Shown in pieces: positions 42,420 through 51,447 of a DNA stretch of 64,000 bases; the stretch's first letter is position 1, and each line of letters begins with the position of its first letter. The translations under genes and the position numbers were made by a program. The notes under the pieces were generated by a model. It was not told where the DNA came from. It saw nothing but the letters and a program-made list of their open reading frames with translations, and did no database searches. Source of the stretch: CAVQCT01 sp964520865. Lineage in GTDB: Bacteria > Zixibacteria > MSB-5A5 > GN15 > FEB-12. The stretch covers positions 1-64,000 of the forward strand of contig CAZFOY010000010.1 of NCBI GenBank assembly GCA_964520865.1, written 5' to 3'.

Positions 42420-44498
42420 CTATATAGGTCGGCACTCCAGCCGACATACGCTGTTTTCAGAAATTGTTTCGCCCGGTTTGATCGATTGGGCGACAACCCT
42501 GCCGTTACCTTGCACGACGCAGTCAACACCGATCAGGGAAAGGAATGCGGAGACTTCGCGGATCGAGAGTCCCTTGAGGTTGGCCATGCGCGGTTTTTCG
42601 GTCTTATCTTCTTTGGTCAAAACTATTATTTGTTCGTTCTCAAGAGCGAGCCGATCGGGCGGCGGAAACTGCCACATCACTATCCCAGAATCGGCGCCTG
42701 TCCGCAATTCGAACCCGGATTCTTCGGCCATCGCCTTTGCCTGTGCCAATTGATGACCCAGAAGGTCCGGCACAACCGACGTATTGTGAAACTTCCGGGA
42801 TTGTTCGGCGATCATCCGATCCGGAACCGTGAACACGTCCGGGTTCAGGATCGTGTAACGCTCGGCAATTCTTCGGAAAATCGGACCTGCTGTCAGTCCG
42901 CCGTAGTGGATCGGTTGCGGGTCCTCAAGCACGACAACGCCGGCGACCAGCGGTCGCTCGGCCGGGAAGAAACCGGCGAAACTCGCCATGAACTTCCCCC
43001 AGAAATAGCGATGATTGGCGACGTCGGGAATCTGCGCCGTGCCGGTCTTGCCGGCAATAGAGACGATTTCAGAATTGACAGCCTCGGCTGTCCCCCTCTC
43101 AACCACTCCCCGAAGAATCGAGCGTAGCGTGTCAGCCGAGGCTTCTTGCATCGCCTCATTGACCACGGTGCTACTGGTGCGGTCAATGACGTTTCCTTTA
43201 TCGTCAACGAACCCGAGCACAATCCTCGGTTGATAGATTCTTCCTCCGTTAGCTATCGCCGCCATCGCATCGGCCATCTGCAGCGGACTCACCGCCACCG
43301 AATGCCCCATTGCCAGAGCCGCGATCGTATAATCCGACCAGCGATTCGGACGCGAAAGCATACCGGTCGCCTCGCCCGGCCAGTCAAGACCGGTGCGACT
43401 GCCGATATCGAACCGCTTGATCGCTTCGTACATCTCTTCTCCCCCTTCTTTGATCGCCCATTTGGCGACTCCGATATTACTGGAGAGTTCGATGATTTCC
43501 CGGAAAGTAAGCAGGCCGTGCTTTTTGTCATCGTGAAGCGTCCGCCGACCGAGTTTCCACTTGCCGTTCTCGCAATCGATCGTCGTGTCAAAGTTCACTA
43601 TCCCGGCATCGAGCATACCCGCCGCTGTGACCGCCTTAAAGATCGACCCCGGCTCAAACTGATCGGTCATCGGCCGGAGCTTTAAGGGACGATCGGGATG
43701 TTTCTCGTTCGGATCGAAATGTGCAGCGGCCAGAATCTCGCCATTGTTGCAGTTGAGCAAAACGGCCATTCCCGATTTGGCGTGGTAGTCGATCACGCCA
43801 TCGCGAAGCTCTTCTTCGAGAATCTCCTGAAGCCTCCAGTCAACGGTCAGGACAATCGACTGACCGGGTATCGGTTTCACCAGCGCCGACTCCTTCACCC
43901 TGAAGGTGTTGCGAAGGCCGTCACGACGGATGTCGGCAAATCCCTTCTGGCCGGCGAGAACGGAATCGTACTGAAGCTCAAGGCCCGACTGACCTTTGCC
44001 GTCGATATCCGTAAAACCAAGGATCTGCTTGCCGATCGTATCGAATGGATAATCACGTTCCGTCTCCTGCCGGATGTAGAGCCCCTCAGGAGCGTCGTTC
44101 TCCACCCGGGCCGCCAAGGCATCGTCCATGTGGCGGTCGATCCAACGGAATTTGCGTACTTCCAATCCGTACTTGCGAACCGCCGAACCGGCGGGAAGGT
44201 GATAGATATCCTCAAGGTACGAAGCGATCGAGCGCAATTCGCGCCGACTGTCCGCCCAGGCATACAATGAGGAAGCGACCACATTGTTCGCAACCACCTG
44301 TCCGTTGCGGTCGTAGAGAATTCCCCGCGACGCCGGAATCGGGATTTTTCCCGAAGACTGCCGGTCGACTATAGCGCTGTACTCAGCTGACTTGTAGATC
44401 TGCAGATGGACCAAACGGGCAACTGCGATAACAAAGAACGCACAGACCACTACGAACAGGATGCCGAGGCGGAGACTTTCCTGGCGCGTGCGACTCAT
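42420..44498 (-). CDS. ftsI: septal penicillin-binding protein FtsI with C-terminal PASTA domains
   Basis: Class B transpeptidase of 692 residues that crosslinks septal peptidoglycan. One membrane anchor (about 12-32), a dimerisation/linker domain, then the transpeptidase domain with active-site SIFK (Ser285), SSN and KTGT. The C-terminus carries two PASTA repeats (about 575-690: SVVPDLLGHQLAQAKAMAEE and PRMANLKGLSIREVSAFL), an arrangement known from SpoVD-like proteins and several non-proteobacterial FtsI. The start ATG 44498 overlaps the ftsL stop by four bases. Confidence 0.95.
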   Translation of the reverse strand: MSRTRQESLRLGILFVVVCAFFVIAVARLVHLQIYKSAEYSAIVDRQSSGKIPIPASRGILYDRNGQVVANNVVASSLYAWADSRRELRSIASYLEDIYHLPAGSAVRKYGLEVRKFRWIDRHMDDALAARVENDAPEGLYIRQETERDYPFDTIGKQILGFTDIDGKGQSGLELQYDSVLAGQKGFADIRRDGLRNTFRVKESALVKPIPGQSIVLTVDWRLQEILEEELRDGVIDYHAKSGMAVLLNCNNGEILAAAHFDPNEKHPDRPLKLRPMTDQFEPGSIFKAVTAAGMLDAGIVNFDTTIDCENGKWKLGRRTLHDDKKHGLLTFREIIELSSNIGVAKWAIKEGGEEMYEAIKRFDIGSRTGLDWPGEATGMLSRPNRWSDYTIAALAMGHSVAVSPLQMADAMAAIANGGRIYQPRIVLGFVDDKGNVIDRTSSTVVNEAMQEASADTLRSILRGVVERGTAEAVNSEIVSIAGKTGTAQIPDVANHRYFWGKFMASFAGFFPAERPLVAGVVVLEDPQPIHYGGLTAGPIFRRIAERYTILNPDVFTVPDRMIAEQSRKFHNTSVVPDLLGHQLAQAKAMAEESGFELRTGADSGIVMWQFPPPDRLALENEQIIVLTKEDKTEKPRMANLKGLSIREVSAFLSLIGVDCVVQGNGRVVAQSIKPGETISENSVCRLECRPI

Positions 44499-44989
44499 TT
44501 TCCACCCCACCTGTTCAGGGTAGAGTCAACATGTATCTTTTCCACACTCTCCGCATTAGCAGTCGATGTGGTCACGACCGGCATATACTTGGTCACCCGC
44601 TTGATGGCGGAGAACATCCGGTCGAGTTCGTCCGGCGGCGGCGTGACTTCCCTGTCTTTTACCAGCGTGAGCATCCGATCGGCAGTCACCGGCTTGAGAC
44701 CAAGCGTATCCTGCGCGTATTCCTCTATCCGGGATGCGGTCGAGAGCGCTGCCACTTCGGAGTAGAGCTTCTTCTGGCAGTCCAGAATGCCGGCGTTTTC
44801 CTTTTTCAGAACTCCGACTTCTCTGACCAGCTCGATTACCTTGACGCGCTGCCATACGTGTACACAGGCCGCCAGGAGGAGAACGGTAATGAGAAGCACT
44901 GCGGGGAAATACCGATGAACCCGGATGCGATTGAAGATGGATGATTTAATTTCGATGGTTTCTTTGAGTTGCCGTATCGTTTTCTTCAT
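44495..44989 (-). CDS. ftsL: FtsL-like cell division protein
   Basis: Bitopic protein of 164 residues: cytoplasmic basic N-terminus, one membrane segment (about 29-49, YFPAVLLITVLLLAACVHVW), then a coiled-coil periplasmic stretch (VIELVREVGVLKKENAGILDCQKKLYSEV) and YAQDTLGLKPVTADRM, which matches the end of FtsL/DivIC proteins. The family is poorly conserved; position between rsmH and ftsI is the main support. The ATG at 44989 lies one base after the rsmH stop with AAGGA upstream. The C-terminal tail of about 60 residues is longer than usual. Confidence 0.85.
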   Translation of the reverse strand: MKKTIRQLKETIEIKSSIFNRIRVHRYFPAVLLITVLLLAACVHVWQRVKVIELVREVGVLKKENAGILDCQKKLYSEVAALSTASRIEEYAQDTLGLKPVTADRMLTLVKDREVTPPPDELDRMFSAIKRVTKYMPVVTTSTANAESVEKIHVDSTLNRWGGK

Positions 44990-44990
44990 A

Positions 44991-45926
44991 TCAGATCCTT
45001 TCGGCAACCCTCAGTTTTGCAGACCTTGCCCGGCTGTTTTGCTCGATCTCATCAGGCTGCGGCGTCAGCGGCTTGCGATTGACCAGCTTGAGCGTTGGCT
45101 CGTTCCCACACACGCAGACATCGAATTCCGGAGGACAGGTACACCCTTTGACCTGCTGCTGAAAGAACCGCTTGACGATCCGGTCTTCGAGCGAATGATA
45201 CGTCAACACCGCGAACCTTCCCCCTGCCTTGAGCAGCGACACTGCATCGGGAAGCAGCCGGGTCAGGCTATCGAGTTCTTCGTTGACCGCTATGCGGAAT
45301 GCCTGAAAGACACGGGCCAGTGATTTATTCTGATGGGGCGGACGCGTATTTGCATGTACTATGGCGGCGAGTTGTGAGGTAGTACGAATCATCCTTGTTC
45401 GTCTTTCTCGGACTATTGCCCTGGCGATTTTCCCTGCGTTTTTCTCTTCTCCGTAATACCTTATTATCCGGCTCAACTCTTTCTCGTCGAGGCCGTTTAT
45501 GAGGTCCGCCGCCGACTGCGCCCCGGATGAAGGGTCGAAACGCATGTCCAGCGGTCCCTCAAGGCGAAAAGAAAACCCACGCTGCGGATCGTCCAGTTGC
45601 AGTGACGAGACTCCTAAGTCGAGGAGTATCCCATCGAATTCATTATCAGCAAATTCCTCTTCAACGATATCTTTTATGCGGACGTAGGAAGCGCAAACCA
45701 GGGCTTTTAACTGCGGGTACCTGCTCAGTCGAACCTGAGCTTGTGCAAGTGCGGCGGAGTCTTTGTCAATTCCGTATACGCGTGCCTCTTCAGTCAAAGC
45801 TTCGGCTATCGCCTCAAGGTGCCCGCCAAGCCCGGCTGTTAAATCTAAGTAAGCACCTTCCGGATATATCACCAGATGATCGACAACTTCACCGGTCATT
45901 ACCGGCAGGTGACGACCATCACTCAT
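44991..45926 (-). CDS. rsmH: 16S rRNA (cytosine-1402-N4)-methyltransferase RsmH
   Basis: SAM-dependent methyltransferase of 311 residues modifying C1402 in the 16S rRNA decoding centre. It begins HLPVMTGEVVDHL, has the SAM motif DLTAGLGGHLEAI, DGILLDLGVSSLQLDDPQRGFSF and the family block FQAFRIAVNEELDSL, ending with VLTYHSLEDRIVKRFFQQ. The start ATG 45926 overlaps the mraZ 3' end by eight bases. It is the second gene of the dcw cluster. Confidence 0.97.
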   Translation of the reverse strand: MSDGRHLPVMTGEVVDHLVIYPEGAYLDLTAGLGGHLEAIAEALTEEARVYGIDKDSAALAQAQVRLSRYPQLKALVCASYVRIKDIVEEEFADNEFDGILLDLGVSSLQLDDPQRGFSFRLEGPLDMRFDPSSGAQSAADLINGLDEKELSRIIRYYGEEKNAGKIARAIVRERRTRMIRTTSQLAAIVHANTRPPHQNKSLARVFQAFRIAVNEELDSLTRLLPDAVSLLKAGGRFAVLTYHSLEDRIVKRFFQQQVKGCTCPPEFDVCVCGNEPTLKLVNRKPLTPQPDEIEQNSRARSAKLRVAERI

Positions 45927-46395
45927 CTTCGTGACCATCACCGGTCATAAAGAGCCGTTCCGCGACTTCTTCATAACTCCCCGGGAACTGGTCCTGATAG
46001 AATTCGTACCGATCAGGGTTCCAGATCTCGACCGAACGATCAATGCCAAGTACAAGTAGCTCCTTCTTGAGCTTCGCCTCGCCCACCAGATGCGAGGGGA
46101 TCAGGATTCGGCCGTTTTTGTCGGGGGTAACGATGGTCGCCGCCGAGTAGAATCGACGGCTGAAAAAACGAAAGTCTTTCTTGGTGAAATTGAGCGACGA
46201 GAGGCGTTTTTGGATCTCCTCCCACTCTGACTGCGGGTAAAGAGCGAGACATCCTTCGAGGCCTTTGGTGAGAATTAGCTCCCCTTCGAGCTGCGGTTTT
46301 CCCGAGCCGTCCGTGACGCTCCTGAGCTTGGCCGGCAGGGCGAATCGCCCTTTCTCGTCCAAAGTCGTCTGGTATTGCCCATAGAAACCGCCCAA
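45919..46395 (-). CDS. mraZ: transcriptional regulator MraZ, TTG start
   Basis: AbrB-like DNA-binding protein of 158 residues, the usual first gene of dcw clusters. Two SpoVT/AbrB repeats: FYGQYQTTLDEKGRFALPAKLR (about 4-25), and ATIVTPDKNGRILIPSHLV in the second half. TTG at 46395 is chosen because the conserved FxGxYxxxxDxKGR begins four codons later and GGAGG lies five bases upstream; a GTG at 46407 overlaps that ribosome binding site. An array of phased TGG boxes upstream fits autorepression. Confidence 0.95.
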   Translation of the reverse strand: MGGFYGQYQTTLDEKGRFALPAKLRSVTDGSGKPQLEGELILTKGLEGCLALYPQSEWEEIQKRLSSLNFTKKDFRFFSRRFYSAATIVTPDKNGRILIPSHLVGEAKLKKELLVLGIDRSVEIWNPDRYEFYQDQFPGSYEEVAERLFMTGDGHEDE

Positions 46396-46401
46396 AGCAT
46401 C

Positions 46402-46466
46402 CTCCACTTTACTCCACTATCCACCAAAAACACCATAAATAACCACTTTTTCCCCACCAGTGTCAA
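46402..46466 (-). promoter_or_regulatory. dcw promoter with phased TGG (MraZ-box) array
   Basis: On the minus strand a perfect -35 TTGACA (46466-46461) is followed by a weak -10 candidate, TTATTT (46442-46437). Between the -35 and the mraZ ribosome binding site TGG triplets begin at 46456, 46445, 46435, 46426, 46416 and 46406, i.e. every 9-11 bases. Known MraZ sites are direct repeats of TGGGN or AAAGTG-type boxes at 10-bp spacing. The array therefore probably binds MraZ. Confidence 0.65.
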
Positions 46467-46757
46467 GCGGTTTTTTGTTCTCAATTCAAAAAAAAGAGTC
46501 TGTCTAAGCTTTTTTTGAACAACGAGTAAGCGGACTTCAAAATTCGCAAAACGGGTAACTTCCTGATCGTTTCGCCTATCCCGATTTCGGGCCATTTCTT
46601 CCCACTTTATGGAGATTGCCTCCCGGCATTCTTCTGTGGTCGGATGCCAACAGTTTCTGACGATTCAATGCCTTCCAGTGCCGACCCAAAGCCGACACCA
46701 CCAACGCAAGTCATGGATTGTTAATGTGTTACGGCGATTCCGGAACGTAAGAATCGG

Positions 46758-46774
46758 TCGGCGGCACGCTTGCA
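46758..46774 (+). promoter_or_regulatory. possible sigma-54 promoter of the C25 peptidase gene
   Basis: TCGGC at 46758-46762 and TTGCA at 46770-46774 give the GG-N10-GC spacing needed for a -24/-12 promoter (GG 46760-46761, GC 46772-46773). The -12 half is perfect; the -24 half is only partial. An NtrC-type regulator is encoded at 15.4-16.9 kb. Tentative. Confidence 0.35.
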
Positions 46775-46812
46775 CTATAGAGAGCACGGTTAACAGTGAA
46801 ACAGGAGGCTAC

Positions 46813-49137
46813 GTGAGTTTTCGAGGACATAGAGCGTTACTAATCGGACTGGCGATACTGATTGGTGCCGGAGTTAGAGCAGCGACTCTGGACGAGTCGA
46901 TGGTTGCCCCCCGGGTCGAAGTCCGGTCTTCGAAAACGGTCGTCACTTGTGAAGGCTTTGATTCGATCACCTTAGGCGCAGATCTAACCCTGCCAGCCAG
47001 AACTTTTCTGGTCGAGCTGAGCCCTACCGAGTCCAATCCGCAATTCACAGCCACCATCGGCGAAACCACTATTCTCGGACGGGTCGACCGTTCCCTGATG
47101 TATTCGGACGGGACAACTTCGGACCGGCCGTATGAATATGCCGGCATTACTTCATTCCCGGCCGCTGAGCTGCTCGGACAAAGCCCGGTTGATTTGACAG
47201 ATATTGTCACGATCAACAACCGGAAGTATGCCCGCCTGCTGTATTTCCCGGTCACCGTGGACAGCCTGAACCATCTGGTTTTCGCTCAACAAACGGACTT
47301 GAAGCTTGACGGAAATCTGCTTTCGTCGGCGCAACTCCTCCCTCCGGATCTCAAGCGAGCGGCACTATCCGACAAATCGAGCCGGACAGGTGAGATCCTT
47401 TCCGCCAACGGACCGAAGTACCTCTTAGTTACCAGCGCTCTTCTCGATTCGACGTGCGAGGAACTGGCGGCCTACAAACGCGAGACCGGGTACGACGTTC
47501 GGGTGGAAGATATCGACGAAATTCTTTCGACGTACTCAGGACGCGATGATGCCGAGAGATTGAGAAATCGCCTCAAGTCCTTTTATGCCGAAGGCGGCGA
47601 ATACGTGCTCCTGGCCGGGGATGAAACCCAGCTGCCGATACGATACGCCTACCCAACGATGACCTCGTCCATGCCCGACACGGCCGATCTTCAGGTTTGC
47701 GACCTCTATTTTGCCGATTTGACCGGCGAGTGGGATTCGGACAGCGATGGTGTCTGGGGAGAGAAGTATGCCGATCAGGCCGATCTGACTCCGGAGCTGA
47801 TGCTCGGACGTCTGCCCTTCTCCCGCCCTGAGGAAGTGACCAACTACACGAACAAACTGATCGCCTACGAAACGAATCCCGGACACGGCGACCTGAGCTA
47901 TCTCACCCGGGCCTTTTTCTATTCGTCCGATCAGATGCGTGACTATGGCGACGGCGGCGAACATGGTCTGATCGCGGCAGCCTATCCCTCGAACTTTCAG
48001 ATTGATACCACCAACGGCATAGAACAGTCGCGGGGGGACGACGTCAATCCGACCAACCTGTCGGCCGGTGAAACGATTCCGGTTCTCTCTTCCGGCTACG
48101 GAATAGTAAATGTCATAGCTCATGGCCGATCGGATGCATTCGGCGTACGCACGACCGGATACAACGAGTGGCCCAAGTCGTACTTCATGACCACCGATGT
48201 CGGCGGAACAAACGGCGATGCCAACGGCATGGAACCGAACGGAAAGACGTCGTTCTACTATTCTCTCGCTTGCGACAACGGCGGATTCGATCTCGATCAA
48301 CCCCCGATGAACGAACCTGACCCGAATCTGGTCGAGACCCTGCTCGGACTGCCGGATGCCGGCGCGGTTGGTTTCGTGGCCCACACGCGCTGGGGATGGA
48401 TAGCTTCGAGCCACCTGGTTCAGAAAACGTTCTTTGATTCTCTTTTCGCCCATCCGGGCCGCCCGGCCGTGTGCGCCATGTACGATACCAAGGCGGTCTT
48501 CTACTACTATCGCGATCAGGTCTACGGCATAAACTACTTCGGTGATCCGACTCTCAGAGTCTACACCGGGACTCCCCACACACTCTCGCTGTCGACCTCC
48601 ACCGGAAGCGGAAACGTATTGGTTTCCGTTAACGATGAATCAGGCCAGGTCACGGCCGCAACCGTGATTGTGAGCCTCAACGGTCAGCCGATTTTCGACG
48701 GAGTCACGGATGCGTCAGGACAAGTCAATTTACCGATCGATTTCTATGAAGACAGCACGTACACGATAGCTGCGATCAAGACAGGTGCGACAATCGGATT
48801 CAAGTCGATTCATCCGTCGATCGTCACCGACGTCAACGAGTCCAACGACCAGCTTCCCCGGAATTTTGAACTCGCCCAGAACTACCCGAATCCGTTCAAT
48901 CCTTCGACGACGATTGAATTCAGCCTACCGACTCGTAGCAGGATTGTGCTTGAGGTATTCGACGTACTCGGCAGAAAGGTACGCACGCTGGCTGAAGGCA
49001 GTTATTCCAGCGGGAATCGTGAAGTTGTCTGGGATGGCAAAGCAGTCGATGGATCGCAGGTATCAAGCGGCGTCTACTTCTACCGTCTGCAGGCGGGCGC
49101 TTTCAGCGCAACCAGGAAGATGCTACTGCTCAAGTAG
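46813..49137 (+). CDS. secreted C25-family (gingipain-like) cysteine peptidase with T9SS-type C-terminal domain
   Basis: Protein of 774 residues. Signal peptide about 1-23 (RALLIGLAILIGAGVRA). The peptidase domain shows the C25 dyad: His437 in NVIAHGRSDAFG and Cys487 in YYSLACDNGGF; KYLLVTSALLDSTCEELAAYK and DETQLPIRYAY are typical earlier blocks. The last about 90 residues (684-774) are a FlgD-like/type A sorting domain: NYPNPFNPSTTIEF, VFDVLGRKVRTL, VSSGVYFYRLQAG. GTG 46813 has AGGAGG four bases upstream. It is the only plus-strand gene between 28.8 and 64 kb and its 3' end overlaps the convergent glycosyltransferase gene by eight bases. Protein cleavage at or outside the outer membrane is expected. 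Confidence 0.92.
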   Translation: MSFRGHRALLIGLAILIGAGVRAATLDESMVAPRVEVRSSKTVVTCEGFDSITLGADLTLPARTFLVELSPTESNPQFTATIGETTILGRVDRSLMYSDGTTSDRPYEYAGITSFPAAELLGQSPVDLTDIVTINNRKYARLLYFPVTVDSLNHLVFAQQTDLKLDGNLLSSAQLLPPDLKRAALSDKSSRTGEILSANGPKYLLVTSALLDSTCEELAAYKRETGYDVRVEDIDEILSTYSGRDDAERLRNRLKSFYAEGGEYVLLAGDETQLPIRYAYPTMTSSMPDTADLQVCDLYFADLTGEWDSDSDGVWGEKYADQADLTPELMLGRLPFSRPEEVTNYTNKLIAYETNPGHGDLSYLTRAFFYSSDQMRDYGDGGEHGLIAAAYPSNFQIDTTNGIEQSRGDDVNPTNLSAGETIPVLSSGYGIVNVIAHGRSDAFGVRTTGYNEWPKSYFMTTDVGGTNGDANGMEPNGKTSFYYSLACDNGGFDLDQPPMNEPDPNLVETLLGLPDAGAVGFVAHTRWGWIASSHLVQKTFFDSLFAHPGRPAVCAMYDTKAVFYYYRDQVYGINYFGDPTLRVYTGTPHTLSLSTSTGSGNVLVSVNDESGQVTAATVIVSLNGQPIFDGVTDASGQVNLPIDFYEDSTYTIAAIKTGATIGFKSIHPSIVTDVNESNDQLPRNFELAQNYPNPFNPSTTIEFSLPTRSRIVLEVFDVLGRKVRTLAEGSYSSGNREVVWDGKAVDGSQVSSGVYFYRLQAGAFSATRKMLLLK

Positions 49138-50389
49138 AAGTAACTTGCTTAAGCAGTCCGGCGAACGATTCCGCCATCCTCTCCGTTGAATATTCCTCAG
49201 CATATTCCGGCAAGGGCTTGATCTTCAGACTCCCTTTCATATGGCGATTCAGTAGATCTGACAGGTAGTCCACCGCCCTACCAGTATCGTCTGAAGAATA
49301 CATGAGACCATTCTGCGTGTCTCCCACTATGGGACTGACAACACTATCATTCGGCGCCGAAATCAGCATCGGTCTTCCCGAAGCAACCATATCGAACAAT
49401 CTGATTGGCAGGAGACCGGCGGCACTTTTGGACAGTCCCAGGTAGAGCATCGAAGTATCGGAAAGGATCCTGACAGTCTCCGCTCGTTTCGTCTGTGGAT
49501 ACGAAGTCACGATACCCTGCATGCCATAGTCCCTGAGAGTCTGCTCCCAACCTTCGATCTGAATCGGCCCTACCTGCACGAGTCTCACCCGTGAAAACAA
49601 CTCCGGTCGTTTTTCGCGAATGGCTGCAAGGACTTTGAATAACGGTTCGACCGGACGGAGTTTGTCCAGCGTCCCCAAGATCCCGACAATGAATTGGTCA
49701 CGATCTGTCGGCTCTTTCCATAAACTGGCGAGCTCCCGATCGAATCCATTGTAAATGGTCGTTCCAGCTTTTAGATATTCAGCTATTGCCGGATTGACTA
49801 CCGTGACTTCATTCGCACTGCTCGTGATCTTCTCGAGCAACTCCCGGGCTCGCTTCTTCAACCTCTCATCGGTGAACCAATCCTCCGCCTTGTACAATGT
49901 CCAGAAATCCCGGAAATCGGCTATCCACGGGATATTGAAATCCTCGGCGAGCTGCCTGCCGACAAGGTGCGATGAGATGGGCGGCGAAGTACTTATTATC
50001 GCTTCGTAGTGACGGTTGTCCGCAAGAACCCGCCCGAGTTTGACCGCAGATCTCACCCAGCCCTTCTTCGGGTCGGGGAATATCCGGTCACCCATCCCCC
50101 GGCCCATCCGAATTGTCGATTCCTTCACCGTTCTCATACCGAGCAGGTACATCAACCGTTGAGGATCGCGGGAGCCGCTCCGGTACACGTGCGCTGTATC
50201 CACGCCCTCAAGAAGATCCGGCTCATAAAATCGATAGGCAACTGGCTTGACCGTGAGCACATCGCATTTGAAGCCAAATTTGGGAAGATACTTGTAGAGC
50301 GCGAGGGGACGGCCCGTTCCCGCGCCGCCGAGCGGTGGGAAGTAGTAGCAAACGAGCAGAATGCGTCCGGACTTCACTGTTTCTTCCAC
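49130..50389 (-). CDS. glycosyltransferase (GT4-like)
   Basis: Protein of 419 residues with a GT-B two-domain layout. The N-terminal domain begins RILLVCYYFPPLGGAGTGRPL, which resembles the opening of GT4 enzymes, and holds TSPPISSHLVGRQLAEDFNIPWIADFRDFW. The C-terminal nucleotide-sugar domain has IVGILGTLDKLRPVEPLFK, SYPQTKRAETVRILSDTSMLYLGL and PIRLFDMVASGRPMLISAP. Donor and acceptor are unknown; surface polysaccharide or protein glycosylation is likely from context. It is the last gene of the minus-strand run and overlaps the second glycosyltransferase gene by 16 bases. Confidence 0.85.
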   Translation of the reverse strand: MEETVKSGRILLVCYYFPPLGGAGTGRPLALYKYLPKFGFKCDVLTVKPVAYRFYEPDLLEGVDTAHVYRSGSRDPQRLMYLLGMRTVKESTIRMGRGMGDRIFPDPKKGWVRSAVKLGRVLADNRHYEAIISTSPPISSHLVGRQLAEDFNIPWIADFRDFWTLYKAEDWFTDERLKKRARELLEKITSSANEVTVVNPAIAEYLKAGTTIYNGFDRELASLWKEPTDRDQFIVGILGTLDKLRPVEPLFKVLAAIREKRPELFSRVRLVQVGPIQIEGWEQTLRDYGMQGIVTSYPQTKRAETVRILSDTSMLYLGLSKSAAGLLPIRLFDMVASGRPMLISAPNDSVVSPIVGDTQNGLMYSSDDTGRAVDYLSDLLNRHMKGSLKIKPLPEYAEEYSTERMAESFAGLLKQVTST

Positions 50390-51447
50390 CCTGCGAGATC
50401 CTTCATCAAGCCGATCTGTGCCGCAATATTGTCTTCGAACACGGCTTCTCGCTTAACGCGTTCGAGGTTCTGACGGCGCATCCCCTCGCGAGGATTTTCA
50501 GTCTTCAAAAGAGTTGAGAATAGATTCCGCAGAGATTCTTCGTCGTCCTGCACGAACAGGAATCCCGACTCCGGTGAAAGCCACTCTCTGACGCCGACAA
50601 TATCCGCCGCCACCGGAAGCAACCCCAGCGCCATCGCCTCTATCAGTGAGGCCGGCGAAGAATCTGAACGCGAAGCCGACAGATAAACGTCGTGCTCACT
50701 CATAAACTTCAGAAACCTGCCGCGGGGCAGTTTATCGTAGAACTCGATCGTATCTCCGACCAGAGCTGTAACGAATCTTTTGAACGACTCCGTTTGCGAA
50801 CCGAACGACGGAAATGTGATCCTCATCTTGTTCTGACTGAGGAGTGGCGCGAGCGCCTTGACGATGAACAGATTGTTGTAGACAACTTCCTGAGCCCGCG
50901 GAACGATCACCCGCAACGGTCGACCGAACCGGTAGTCGCTCTTGTGTAGTGCAAGGAACTCTCGTTCAATTCCCCAGGGAAACACATACTTCGCTTTGAG
51001 TGGAGACAACCTGGCGGCTTCGTTTAAGATATACTCGGAATCGCCGATGACGGCTCCCGCATTCTTCAGCGCATATGCGGTTTTGCGGCGATGCAGACTT
51101 GACTTGCGTGGCACTGTCAGAATATCCGATCCCCATACATGGCAGACCAAAGGAAAGTGTCGCCCCCTGTTCGCCAGGGCGGCGATGAAACCGTAGCCGG
51201 AGGCAAAGTGCGGGTTGATGACGTCGGGGCGAAAGCGCTTCAGGATCCGCCTGATTTGCGGAACTGCCAGAACGTAGTGGAGGGCATGAATCGGCCCTCG
51301 ACTCTTCAACAAGAGATGTCGGACCGGCCCCGGTTCCAGTGAAAGCAGCAGAGGGTGGCAGGCCTGCTTTCGAAGGGCCGAAATATATCGCTCCGTATGA
51401 AAAGAACCGGCGTCGGCAAGAACAAGCACCCGCAACCGCTTCTGCAT
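50374..51447 (-). CDS. glycosyltransferase (GT4-like)
   Basis: Protein of 357 residues, GT-B fold. The start RVLVLADAGSFHTERYISAL is followed by RPDVINPHFASGYGFIAAL and CHVWGSDIL in the N-terminal domain, and by VYLSASRSDSSPASLIEAMALGLLPVAADIVGVREWL in the C-terminal domain, the EX7E-like donor-binding block of GT4 enzymes. The ATG at 51447 overlaps the stop of the FemAB-like gene (TGATG) with GGGAGG upstream. It overlaps the next glycosyltransferase gene by 16 bases. Substrates unknown. Confidence 0.87.
   Translation of the reverse strand: MQKRLRVLVLADAGSFHTERYISALRKQACHPLLLSLEPGPVRHLLLKSRGPIHALHYVLAVPQIRRILKRFRPDVINPHFASGYGFIAALANRGRHFPLVCHVWGSDILTVPRKSSLHRRKTAYALKNAGAVIGDSEYILNEAARLSPLKAKYVFPWGIEREFLALHKSDYRFGRPLRVIVPRAQEVVYNNLFIVKALAPLLSQNKMRITFPSFGSQTESFKRFVTALVGDTIEFYDKLPRGRFLKFMSEHDVYLSASRSDSSPASLIEAMALGLLPVAADIVGVREWLSPESGFLFVQDDEESLRNLFSTLLKTENPREGMRRQNLERVKREAVFEDNIAAQIGLMKDLAGWKKQ

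Larger units (their letters stand above)
46396..46812. other. divergent intergenic region between mraZ and the C25 peptidase gene
   Basis: Contains the dcw promoter and MraZ-box array on the minus strand side and a sigma-54-like element (46758-46774) on the plus strand side. The open frame running from 46609 into the peptidase gene is not taken as coding because the signal peptide begins at 46813. Confidence 0.5.

Noticed and set aside
41355..43127. 590-codon open frame on the plus strand
   Set aside because: It runs antisense to murE and ftsI, which are fully supported. Long antisense frames arise from the codon bias of this GC-rich DNA, and the predicted protein has no recognisable motif.
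46609..46812. N-terminal extension of the C25 peptidase
   Set aside because: The extension would place 68 non-hydrophobic residues before a clear signal peptide; GTG 46813 has AGGAGG at good spacing.
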